Below, one piece after another: positions 55,065 through 64,000 of a stretch of DNA of 64,000 nt (positions are counted from its first letter, which is position 1; every line of letters starts with the position of its first letter). The notes beneath the pieces were generated by a model that saw only the letters and a program-made list of their open reading frames with translations, searched no databases and was not told the DNA's origin. The stretch covers positions 47,152,571 through 47,216,570 of the forward strand of contig NC_054712.1 in the NCBI RefSeq assembly GCF_016097555.1, in the 5' to 3' direction. The position numbers and the translations under genes were made by a program. This DNA comes from Gigantopelta aegis. Its lineage: Eukaryota; Mollusca; Gastropoda; Neomphalida; Peltospiridae.

Positions 55065-56010
55065 CAGACAAGTATCTCACATTGTAAAGATAAAGGTATT
55101 TCACACTATGAAGATAAAGGTATCTCACACTGAAGATAAAGGTATCTCACACTGTAAAGATAAACTTGCACTGTAAAGATAAAGGTAACTTGCACTGTAA
55201 AGATTAAGGTATATCTCGCACTGAGAAGATAAAGGTATCTCACTGTAAAGATAAAGGCATCTCGCACTGTGAAGATAAAGGTATATCTCGCACTGAGAAG
55301 ATAAAGGTATCTCTCACTGTAAAGATAAAGGCATCTCGCACTGTGAAGATAAAGGTATATCTCGCACTGAGAAGATAAAGGTATCTCGCACTGTAAAGAT
55401 AAAGGCATCTTACACTGTGAAGATAAAGGTATCTCTCGCTCTGTGAAGATAAAGGTATCTCGCACTGAAGATAAAGGTATATCTCGCACTGTGAAGATAA
55501 AGGTATATCTAGCTCTGTGAAGATAAAGGTATCTCGCACTGTGAAAATAAAGGTATATCTCGCTCTGTGAAGATAAAGGTATCTCTCTCACTGTGAAGAT
55601 AAAGGTATTTCACACTGTAAAGATATGTGAATCTTTCAATTTAAAGATGGTGTCAATATATTTTCTCACTGTGTAAACATATAGGTAACTCAGTTTAAAG
55701 ATACAGGTTACTGAAGTATTTCAGTGTAATGATATTCAGTATCTTCCAGTGTAAAGATATAGGTATCTCACAGTGTAAAGATATAGGTATTTTACAATGT
55801 AAAGATATATGTATTTCACAGTGTAAAGATATATGTATCTCACAGTGTAAAGATTATTTTGTATATTACACTGGAAAGATATATGTATCTAGCAGTGTAA
55901 AGATATAGGTATTTTGTAGTGTAAAGATACTATAGTTACCTTGCATTGTAAAGATACTAAATTATTTCAGTGTAAAGATATTTTAGTTATCTCACAGTGT
56001 AAAGATAAGT
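55065..56010. repeat. Minisatellite, unit about 20-28 bp, about 35 copies
   Basis: The words GAAGATAAAGGTATCTCGCA and CTGTGAAGATAAAGGTATATC recur throughout, clean on the left (55080-55620) and more decayed on the right (55620-56010, TGTAAAGATATAGGTATCTC). Two minus-strand frames rich in IFTVRD or YLYLHSAR are artefacts. Confidence 0.92.
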
Positions 56011-56534
56011 AATTTAACTGTTAAAATATCTTGAAGGAACTAGTAAAAAAGAGAAATGGAAATTCAAAAGTGGATTTATATTTAATTTGTTCACCAAGTT
56101 GTAATGACTTAAGCTGGATTTTGTACAAATAAAGATTGTGAGGAAATAATTGTAAGTGTTGTTTATATGAATATTCGCCTTATAACCAGACCTCACCCTG
56201 TCTTTAGACAAATTCGTCAACTAGTAATTTTTACATTTAGTATTTTGCTAATGCAGTTTTGTTTAAATGAGCCATTTTTAAATAATTTTAAAAACATTAT
56301 TTATGTAACGGAAAATTAGCTATTTTAAAACTAACTCTTTGCAGTGTAAGCACTGCATAATGTACTATTTGTCATCATGACGTAAGTTTTCCTTGTGCAA
56401 ATATATTTAACAATGGATTGGGGAGAGCAAGAAATCTTTTTACGATGATTATCTTTATGTCCAGTCTTGTATACAGATGGGAAATGTGTACAGCCTCCGT
56501 TTTGTACTGACACTAGATCTCATGGTGGTGGGAT

Positions 56535-56565
<31 letters not shown>

Positions 56566-57204
56566 AAGACAACTGTCAGAAACTACAAGAACAGCACACT
56601 CTGTCTCCTACCTTCACCATCTGATCTTTGTTAGATTCACTACAGCCCACAAAAGGCATGCTTTTTAATATACATTTCTCCAATTTTGATTAAATCTTTA
56701 TTCAGACCTCCCATACTTCTTGCTGCTAATAGGTAATAATAGTCATGGTTTTTTCTTTGCTTTTGCTCCCCTCCAATCACTCTCTAAACCACCTTTTATT
56801 CTTGCCTATATCCCCATAACACTGCAAAAAGACCGTTTGGACCCCCCCCTCCTCCCCCCCCTCCCCCAACACGCATACGCATTTTTGTTCGGAATTGCAC
56901 GAACATGCCTCGTGGATTGCAACCATAACATTGTGAGTAGAATCATACCATTGGTGGAAATACGGTACATGGTGAAACAGTTTCAGACCATCTCATTTTG
57001 CCTGAACGTCTTTATCGGTTTTGCCGGAATGTGAAGATTTGTTTCAGCATTACGGGGGGGGACATTGTATTTGCTGTCATCGAGTTATGAACATCTACTA
57101 TCTACCGTTGCACTATATTGCTGGGGGAGGGTAGTGGGCAGGTCTGCAACTTTTAAAGGAGGAGACTTGTAATATTCTAATTTCATCTAGAACCACACAG
57201 CTAA

Positions 57205-57829
57205 CGAAGGAAGGAAATGTTATATTTAACGACGGACTCAAAACATTTTATTTACGGTTATATGATATCAGACATATGGTTAAGGACCACACAGATATAT
57301 AGAGAGGAAACCGGCTGTCGCCACTTCATGGGCTACTCTTTTTCAATTGGCCTCAAGGGATCTTTTATATGCAGGGGCGGGACGTAGCCCAGTGGTAAAA
57401 CGTTCGCTTGATGCGCGGTCGGTCTGGGATCGATCCTCATCGGTGAGCCCATTGGGTTATTTCTCGTTCCAGCCAGTGCACCACGACTGGCATATCAAAG
57501 GCCGTGGTATATACTACTCTGTGGGATGGTGCATATAAAAGATCCCTTGTTGCTAATCGAAAAAGAGTAGCCCATGAAGTGGCGACAGCAGGTTTCCTCT
57601 CAATATCTGTGGTCCTTAACCATATATCTGATGCCATATAACCATAAATAAAATGTGTTGAGTGCGTCGTTAAATAAAACATTTCCTTCTTTTATATGCA
57701 CCATCCCACAGACAGGATAGTACATACCACGGCATTTGTTAACCAGTTGTGAAGCACTGGCTGGAACGAGAAATAGCCCAACGGGTCCACCGACGGGGAT
57801 CGATCCTAGACCAACCGCGCATCATGCAC
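57205..57829 (-). mobile_element. SINE interrupted by another SINE
   Basis: The outer copy is in minus orientation: tail part 57205-57373, head part 57701-57829 (GGATCGATCCTAGACCAACC, B-box region). It is split by the plus-oriented copy 57374-57687. The break lies inside GGGATCTTTTATATGCACC of the conserved central domain. Confidence 0.9.
57374..57687 (+). mobile_element. SINE, full length, inserted in an older SINE
   Basis: It runs from GGGGCGGGACGTAGCCCAGT to GTCGTTAAATAAAACATTTC plus CT. The 13-bp target duplication TCTTTTATATGCA lies at 57361-57373 and 57688-57700 and is perfect, so this is a rather young insertion. Confidence 0.95.
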
Positions 57830-59159
57830 GTCCCTAACAGTTTCAGAGGACATTCTTCCAGGATACATTTTTGAAGTTCAGGCCTGGTGCTTATAAAACC
57901 TTCTAGACTCGGACTCTAATAAAGTCTGAGACAGTAACGCCATGCACATTGTATGCGTGTGACGTCATTAGAGTTAGAGTCTGGACTTAAGTCGTAGCGT
58001 TAAGTTTACCGTAAGTGCATAACTACATTTGTACATATGCACTTAAGTCTTAAGGTGATCTTAGTGCCAAGATGACTTCGTAAAACGGGGCACTGTTATT
58101 TAAGTACAGCATTTTCAAACTTGAACACAATAATATAGAAAAGTGGGGATGGCTCCCGCGGGGTGGGGTATGGTGGGAACTTGCGAATCACAGAACATGT
58201 AGTGGCGTAGCCAGGAATTTTATATGGGGAAACCACCCTTGTTGGGGGGGGGGGGGGGGGGGGGGGGGAGGACGACAATCAGACTGTACAAGTCGTGTTC
58301 TGTGGGTAGTGGGAAAAACAGAGATGAAATTGGGGAAGGGGAGATTCCCTGTTCCGGCTACGCTAGTAACAATTAACGTGGACCGCACCGAAAATGATAG
58401 ATAAAACTTAAAGTACATCATTACCTGTACCCACCTTGAAGTCGCCTTTCATTGTGCTGAAAGCGTATTCAGTGGCACAACACTCTCACAGCTGTTTGGC
58501 TTTTTCGGTGTTATGATAGTTAAATGACGTCATAGGCGACATCGCCAATTAATTTTGTAATGAATTGGTTACCTGGAAATTAATTTGGGTAGTTTTCATG
58601 TCAAATAAAAACAAAAAACAAATAAAAACATACACTAAAACATCCCTAAAAACCCCACAAAAAACAATACAAAATAAATAAATATTTATAATAAAATTTA
58701 AAAACAACAACAAACAAACGCCTTAAAAATAAAATGAGTCTGCGTGGCCCGTAATACCCATCTGATATTTATTATAGACCCTATTTTGTTTTTAAATATT
58801 TGAAAAGAAAGCAGTTTTATTTATTTATTTAAATGTTATTATTATTTCAACTTATTTTCGTGCTTATATCCAATTACGGTTCAAGTACGCTGTTCTGGGC
58901 ACATATCTCAGCTAACAGGGCTGTCTGTCCAGGACAGTGGGTTAGTTGTTAAACAGGGCGGTGCTAGAATATTCAATGACAGGTGTCGGTTACTAAAGAA
59001 GGGAGTTGAAAGCCTTTCAGTATGGGGGGGGGGGGGGGGGGGGAGTCACCCTATACAAAGCATTTCTAATTATTCATCACTAAAAGCAATATAAATAAAG
59101 ATATCTTTATTTTTTAGCAATATCATCCAAAAATTTGTCATCTCTTCGTGACGTAAATA

Positions 59160-60496
59160 CAGTACTCACAAAAGGTAGGGGACATTGACATTAAAATTAG
59201 GCTTACAATTAAAAAATGTATACAAATTAAATACATTTTAATTAGCACACTCTATACCGAGAGAGAATACATTTCATAAATGAGTTCTCTTGTTAGGGAT
59301 ACTTCAATCTGGAAGGACGCACAATATACAGCACAGCAATTGCAAGTTTCGCAATCTGTTATCAGTAGACTTTGGCATCGGTACCAAACTATTGGTCGCG
59401 TTTGCAAAATTGCGATAGACATCGTAGTGGATGTCGGAATGTAACAACCCGTTGCCAGGACAGACTTAATTTAGGCTACTTTGGTTCTACGTAATTGTAA
59501 GATCGACACTATTCAACTTAAGCAACTGGGTTGAAGTGAGTGCCTGAATTGTGAGAAACCGTCTCCATCGAGCCAGTTTGAGAGTGCACCGACCATATAA
59601 CGGGAGAGACTAAATCGTAGACACTCTTTACCTCACTGCCAGACATCAGCAACAGTTACTTCAACTGGACTTATAAATCCACGGTTGACATATAGCATTG
59701 GGTAGAGGCACAATGCTCATGTATATGCCGGGGCGGCACAGTGTAAAAAAAAATCTGGTACGGTTCGTGGTTGCCAGACTCGCCTTTCAATTTTACGTGT
59801 ACGGACATTTTCACAGATAGGGGGGCGGGACGTAGCCCAGTGGTAAAGCGCCCGCTCCATGCGCGGTCGGTTGAGATCGATCCCCGTTGGTGGGCCCACT
59901 GGGCTATTTCTCGTTCCAGCCAGTGCACCATGACTGGTATATCAAAGGCCGTGGTATGTACTACCCTGTCTGTGGTATGGTGCATATAAAAGATCCCTTG
60001 CTGCTAATCGAAAAGAGTAACCCATGAAGTGGCGACAGCGGGTTTCCTCTCTCAGTCTGTGTGGTCCTTAACCATATGTCTGACGCCATATAACCGTAAA
60101 TAAAATGTGTTGAGTGCATCGTTAAATACATTTCCTTCTTTTCACAGATATAACCAATACCACACACACACACACACAACACACACACACACACACCTCT
60201 TTGAAAAGTGGTACGGCCATGGCCGTACCATCTGCGCCGCCCCTGATATGCAACTTTCAGTGATGAATCGAGATTCATGCTAGATTTTAATCATTTTAAT
60301 GACAGTCACACGAGTAACAAAGCGAAGTTTGGCGTCATCCTAGCGAATGTTTTCAATGAAGCCAGTCTTATTGAAGAGGTTCAGTAATGGTGTGGGCAAG
60401 AATCTCAGTAACCGGAAAAACTGATTTCCGTATTTGTCAAGGACGAATTGCAATTTAACTGTACAAATCAATATCCCCTACTTTTTGTGAGCACTA
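59160..60496 (+). mobile_element. Tc1/mariner element, decayed, with SINE insertion
   Basis: Left TIR CAGTACTCACAAAAGGTAGG (59160) and the inverse of TCCCCTACTTTTTGTGAGCA (right end 60496), each with TA outside. Transposase pieces remain on the plus strand (59300-59700), in shifted frames around TTCAATCTGGAAGGACGCAC and TGTGAGAAACCGTCTCCATC, and near 60240-60450 (strand GATGAATCGAGATTCATGCT, matching the DES region). It is clearly inactive. A SINE is inserted at 59820-60138. Confidence 0.8.
59820..60138 (+). mobile_element. SINE, full length, inserted in the Tc1 element
   Basis: Head GGGGGCGGGACGTAGCCCAG, B box GGTTGAGATCGATCCCCG, usual body and a tail ending AAATACATTTCCTTC. A perfect 12-bp target duplication TTTTCACAGATA lies at 59808-59819 and 60139-60150. 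A CA run follows at 60161-60195. Confidence 0.95.
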
Positions 60497-60570
60497 TATA
60501 AGTTCAGATCGCCTCGTAATGGGTCACATGATAGACAATTGTCACATGACTTTGACAGACGGCATCAAAC

Positions 60571-63500
60571 ATGGCGGATGCGGAAGAAAGGACACCACTG
60601 TTGAAAGAAAACACTGGCGTGAATGATGCTCAAGAACCACCGCCTTATACGCGTAATGCCAAACAACTGCCAGTACTATTAGTTAGCGATTCCCATGAAA
60701 TATTAGCTGTGTTATGTTTGCATTTTGTATTGTAGATTCATTTTAGTATACTATTTGCATGGCATTTTTTTTGGCTACCCATATCTATGTAATTTCGTGA
60801 TAACAACGCATATCAGTATTAGGGGCTGAATGCCAGACAACTCGGCCCCGAGGACAACTCGGCCCAGACAACTCGGCCCACGTCGAGACAACTCGGCCCA
60901 GAGTTCTGAGACAACCCGGCCCACCGCGAGACAACTCGGCCCGGAGTCCAGGGACAATCTTGTCTATTGTTGGACAAGTGTTGTTTTTTAAATTAAAGTA
61001 TTCTCTCTGAAATAAAAGAATGTGTTTTTGTTAGTATTGAATTAGTCCCACCTTAACCTAAACGTCCCGAAACGAAGTGTCATGTCGGATTGATAAATTG
61101 CTGATCCATTTATCTTTGAAGATAGTTTCCGCTGTTCGAATAATTTGTTTTTGTTCTACAGTCGGTGACCTAAATATTGGAGTTGATCCCAGAAAAAACA
61201 TGCAAAAGTTCTTTATCGTACTTTATCGTAGTAACAACACTCGCGGATATAGCCTCCTGACTTGTTGTAGTATGAAGTATTTTCCTCCTTCCAATTTCTG
61301 ACTCAGATTCCACTTCGGCACAAAGATCAAGCAAATGATATCACGTATGACATGCACAATTGTCATTCTTAATGGTGACCATATAGTTAGCGGTATCTAT
61401 CAGTATAATGCATTAATATTACTATAGTACAATACTACGACATGGCCAACTATCATACTTAACACGCATATAATGTGTCGCAGCATGCCCCGTCTATCAG
61501 TCTAATAACGGCCCCGAGGCCGAGTTGTCTGGTCCCCTTAGGGGCTCCAGGTAAATCTGGAATTATTAAATAATTTTTGGCGATAATGGAACCATTGAAG
61601 CCTACCGTAATGTTGATATATATATATATATTTTTTTCATTTAGATAAAAAACCCAAACCCAAACCTGATTTGTGTTTATCCTCAGCCTATCAAAAACTA
61701 GTTCATCAAGATAAACCTCGCATGCAAAGCACAACGGCGAGGTATATCCTGTCTATCCATTCCGCCATTCGCAGTTTCTGGACAACGGTTCCGAGGAATT
61801 TTGCTCGGAACGAAATTGCGGTCAAAATAACGATTACCATCACATTTCCCCACCCTAATCATATATTGTGATCTATTTCGAGCTCACTGAGACCAAGAAA
61901 TACTTACTTTGAAACGATCTTCACTTTGAATTAAAGGAAAAAAGTCTGACTTTACCAAGCGGATTCTAGTAGCCACTTTCTAGCAGCCAATTACGCTGGC
62001 AGACAATATCAGCTGACACGCAGGGCGACGTTCTAAACACCGGAATCATACACCTTTCGAAGACCTTTAAGACATAAAAATGAGTCTTGGTTGCTATTTT
62101 GATTTTGTGTGTTTTTCTATATAAAGATACTCTTTTAAACTCTGAAATTCTTAAGTTATAGTGAATACTAATAATTAGCATATGATTATCAGTGTGTTTA
62201 AAAGTGTGGGAAATACAAGTAACAATTGAAAGGCGTATGATTCCGGTGTTTAGAACGTCGCCATGCGTGTCAGCTGATATTGTCTGCCAGCGTAATTGGC
62301 TGTTAGAAAGTGGCTGCTAGAATCCGCTCGGTAAAGTCGGACTTTTTTCCTTTAATTCAAAGTGAAGATCGTTTCAAAGTAAGTATTTCTTGGTCTCAGT
62401 GAGCTCGAAATATATCACAATATACGATTAGGGTGGGGAAATGTGATGGTAATCGTTATTTTGACCGCAATTTCGTTCTGAGCAAAATTCCTCGGAACCG
62501 TTGTCCAGAAACTGCGAATGGCGGAATGGATAGACAGGATAAACCTCGCCTTTGTGCTTTGCACGCGAAGTTTATCTTGATGAACTAATCAAAAACCATC
62601 CCATTAAGCTACTGCACATGACCATTGCATTCATCTGATTCATTTAGCGACATTGTTTTTGTGTTTTTAAATCTAAGGTAATATCAACTAACAACAAATC
62701 GATACTGTTTTGCTTAGTTTAATTACTTATGACATGAAAAATCCTATGATGGTAGGGTTAGTAAATGTTATGTTTCTTTGTAATTAGCCCAAGTACTCTG
62801 CCATTAAACAGGTGGACAGTTATGATTGCTATTAGTGTAATTATAAAGGCCCAAATTCTGTCTAGCTCTCTAATGGCAGAGTATCGTACTCGGCCTGTTG
62901 TGTAACTAAGACTGAAAACCATCCCATGTGGCAGACAAGAATTTATATGTAGGCCTACCATCCCCAAAACAAGATAGCACATACTATAGTCTGTGATATA
63001 CAAGTTGAGATGCGCTGGCTGGAACGGGAAATAACCCAATTTGTCCACCAAGTGTAGTAGACAGTGACATGACTATCTAGAAAATGTGTCATTTGAACCT
63101 GTCTTGGGCAGAAAACACTCACAAAGTCAGAGGTGGTGTCCACAGCAGGTGTGATTGAACAGTTCTCTGGTGGAAAAGAAAAGTTACTTGTTTGCCAAGC
63201 CTAACTAAATATAAACAAAGACGTGTCATTCAGTCGATTAATTTGTAATGCTGTTGTGTAAGACAATCAAACTTACTTTGAAAGTGTTTTATATAGAATA
63301 TATTATCAGATTATTTAATCCATGAAATACATAATATTATTTTCTGTCACATGCTTGTGACCAAAGACAGCATTGAGTTTCTTTCCATCAAGACAGTTAT
63401 TGCTTTTTATTTTTATTTTGGTTTGTACCATAACATTTGTTACTGATCAGGTTTATATTATAAGACTTAAAACACAGTCAGTTGATAATTTAACTTCATT

Positions 63501-63791
63501 TATGTAGCAATGTAGTAAATGTTATGAGAATGAACGTAACAAACTACTCTAAATGGTTTGATTCCTTTGCTTAAATCAACTAATAAAAATCTTTTTGCAG
63601 AACCGCTTACCTCATCTCAACAGGAAGTGACCATTCCACCGATAGGACCAGATGAACTCCCTCCCCCATACACTGCCACACCTCAAGGGGGTCTGCCGAT
63701 GATCAACTGTAAAATATGTCAGGCTATGATCAACATCGAGGGCAAAACTCATCTTCATGTAGTGAAGTGCTCAGTGTGTCATGAAGCTACA
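60571..63791 (+). CDS. PIP4P2: Type I/II phosphatidylinositol 4,5-bisphosphate 4-phosphatase (TMEM55), first two coding exons
   Basis: PIP4P proteins sit in late endosome/lysosome membranes and are reported to convert PI(4,5)P2 to PI5P. Exon 1 is 60571-60652 (MADAEERTPLLKENTGVNDA, QEPPPYT), with donor C|GTAATG, phase 1. Exon 2 is 63601-63791 (QPLTSSQQEV, GPDELPPPYTATPQGGLPMI, NCKICQAMINIEGKTHLHVV, KCSVCHEAT), with acceptor TTTTTGCAG and donor ACA|GTGAGT, phase 0. Both match vertebrate PIP4P1/2: the acidic ERxPLL N-terminus (a likely lysosomal sorting signal), proline-rich PPPYT, and the first two CxxC pairs of the zinc-binding domain. The catalytic CX5R motif and the two membrane spans lie in exons beyond the right edge. 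Intron 1 holds two transposon-like elements. The exon 2 donor is tandemly copied. Confidence 0.93.
60821..61540. mobile_element. 0.7-kb non-autonomous element with clustered GACAACTCGGCCC motifs
   Basis: The left end (60821-60950) carries GACAACTCGGCCC six times in direct orientation. The right end carries the inverse GGCCGAGTTGTCTGG (61517-61532) next to TTAGGGGCTCC, matching the left AGGGGCTGAATGCCAGACAA in inverse. In architecture it is like the element at 26974-28174 but with another motif. In PIP4P intron 1; no coding frame. Confidence 0.65.
61699..62587. mobile_element. Mutator-like fold-back element, about 370-bp TIRs, 9-bp target duplication
   Basis: The left arm 61699-62066 and right arm 62217-62587 are inverse with only scattered differences (left TAGTTCATCAAGATAAACCT; right ends with its inverse). 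The spacer is about 150 bp. ATCAAAAAC flanks both sides (61690-61698, 62588-62596). Long TIRs with a 9-bp duplication are the hallmark of Mutator-like elements. No transposase inside. In PIP4P intron 1. Confidence 0.85.
62925..63060 (-). mobile_element. SINE fragment, central domain, minus orientation
   Basis: It contains CAAGATAGCACATACTATAG and GCTGGCTGGAACGGGAAATA. Diverged and truncated on both sides. Confidence 0.65.
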
Positions 63792-64000
63792 GTGAGTATT
63801 AACATCGCGGGCGAGACTTAATGTAGTGAAGTGTAGTGTCGTGAAGCTACAGTAAGTATTAACACCAAGGGCGAGACTTCATGTAGTGAAGTACTCAGTG
63901 TGTCATGAAGCTACAGTAAGTATTAACATTGAGGGCAAAGACTTCATGTAGTGAAGTGCACAGTGTATCATGAAGCTACAGTGACTATTAACACCGAGGG
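63725..64000 (+). repeat. Exon-edge minisatellite at the PIP4P exon 2 donor
   Basis: The last 50 or so bases of exon 2 (CATGTAGTGAAGTGCTCAGT, GTGTCATGAAGCTACA) plus donor GTGAGTATTAACA are repeated at least three more times to the window edge, unit about 60-66 bp. Copies at 63847 and 63916 read GAAGCTACAGTAAGTATT, a stronger donor than the original GTGAGT; the copy near 63980 has GTGACT. The array runs past the right edge. Confidence 0.92.

Larger units (their letters stand above)
54403..60570. other. Intergenic region between POLR2C and PIP4P
   Basis: It contains the POLR2C 3' UTR (end not placed), two tandem arrays, a nested SINE pair (57205-57829), a Tc1 remnant with a SINE inside (59160-60496) and several homopolymer G runs of 17-30 bases (56536-56562, 58245-58268, 59025-59043). 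A decayed small MITE with TAAGGTGATCTTAGTGCCAA lies near 57880-58095. No recognisable coding exon; open frames at 56720-57034 and elsewhere have no known relatives. Confidence 0.55.

Noticed and set aside
55106-55591. Minus-strand frames of 161 and 99 codons rich in YLYLHSAR and IFTVRD
   Set aside because: They are products of the 20-28 bp minisatellite; several frames are open at once, which shows absence of stops rather than coding.
59830-59895. tRNA gene
   Set aside because: The A and B boxes belong to the tRNA-derived head of a SINE; no cloverleaf with a proper acceptor stem follows, and the body continues into the SINE domain.
60653-60673. Alternative end of PIP4P exon 1 at the donor after CAACTGCCA (GTACTA)
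   Set aside because: It would end in phase 0, which does not fit the exon at 63601; the earlier donor C|GTAATG gives the phase 1 that fits.

Overview
The window is nuclear DNA of an animal, most likely a mollusc (probably a gastropod). The genes are broken by long AT-rich introns with GT-AG borders. The proteins match animal housekeeping families at ordinary invertebrate distance. The intergenic DNA is full of tRNA-derived SINEs, hAT-like miniature elements and Tigger/Tc1 remnants of a kind I associate with mollusc genomes. No database search was possible, so the species is an inference.

Layout from left to right. (1) 1000-1143, minus: first coding exon of cytosolic alanyl-tRNA synthetase (AARS1); the rest lies beyond the left edge. 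(2) 1164-13702: intergenic, mostly repeats. (3) 13703-26163, minus: a complete seven-exon RPRD1 gene (314 aa), an RNA polymerase II CTD-binding protein. (4) 26164-26553: a 390-bp space between two divergent start codons, probably a shared promoter. (5) 26554-54402, plus: a complete eight-exon POLR2C gene (Pol II subunit RPB3). Its 17.5-kb intron 4 (33252-50764) holds at least four minus-strand exons (35519-50122) of another gene, with a SOCS-box-like stretch followed by a NEK-like pseudokinase. (6) 54403-60570: intergenic, with minisatellites, nested SINEs and a Tc1 remnant. (7) 60571 to the right edge, plus: the first two coding exons of the PIP4P (TMEM55) lysosomal phosphoinositide phosphatase.

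Two neighbours work on the same machine: RPRD1 binds the C-terminal tail of RNA polymerase II and RPB3 is a core subunit of that enzyme. They are arranged head to head and may be co-expressed. I see no functional link with the other genes.

The most unusual signal is that several tandem arrays are built from the edge of a neighbouring exon: a few dozen coding bases, the splice site and the first intron bases, repeated into the intron. I see this at six splice junctions in four genes (RPRD1 acceptor at 15170; three donors of the nested gene at 40291, 45944 and 49993; POLR2C donor at 51914; PIP4P donor at 63791), and in a related form at the POLR2C stop codon (54402). Many copies keep a usable-looking splice site. 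A second theme is a set of hAT-like elements with clear 5-bp target duplications, several nested in each other.

Two possible defects in host genes should be checked against RNA: an extra base in POLR2C exon 1 that takes the conserved start out of frame, and an in-frame TGA in one exon of the nested gene.
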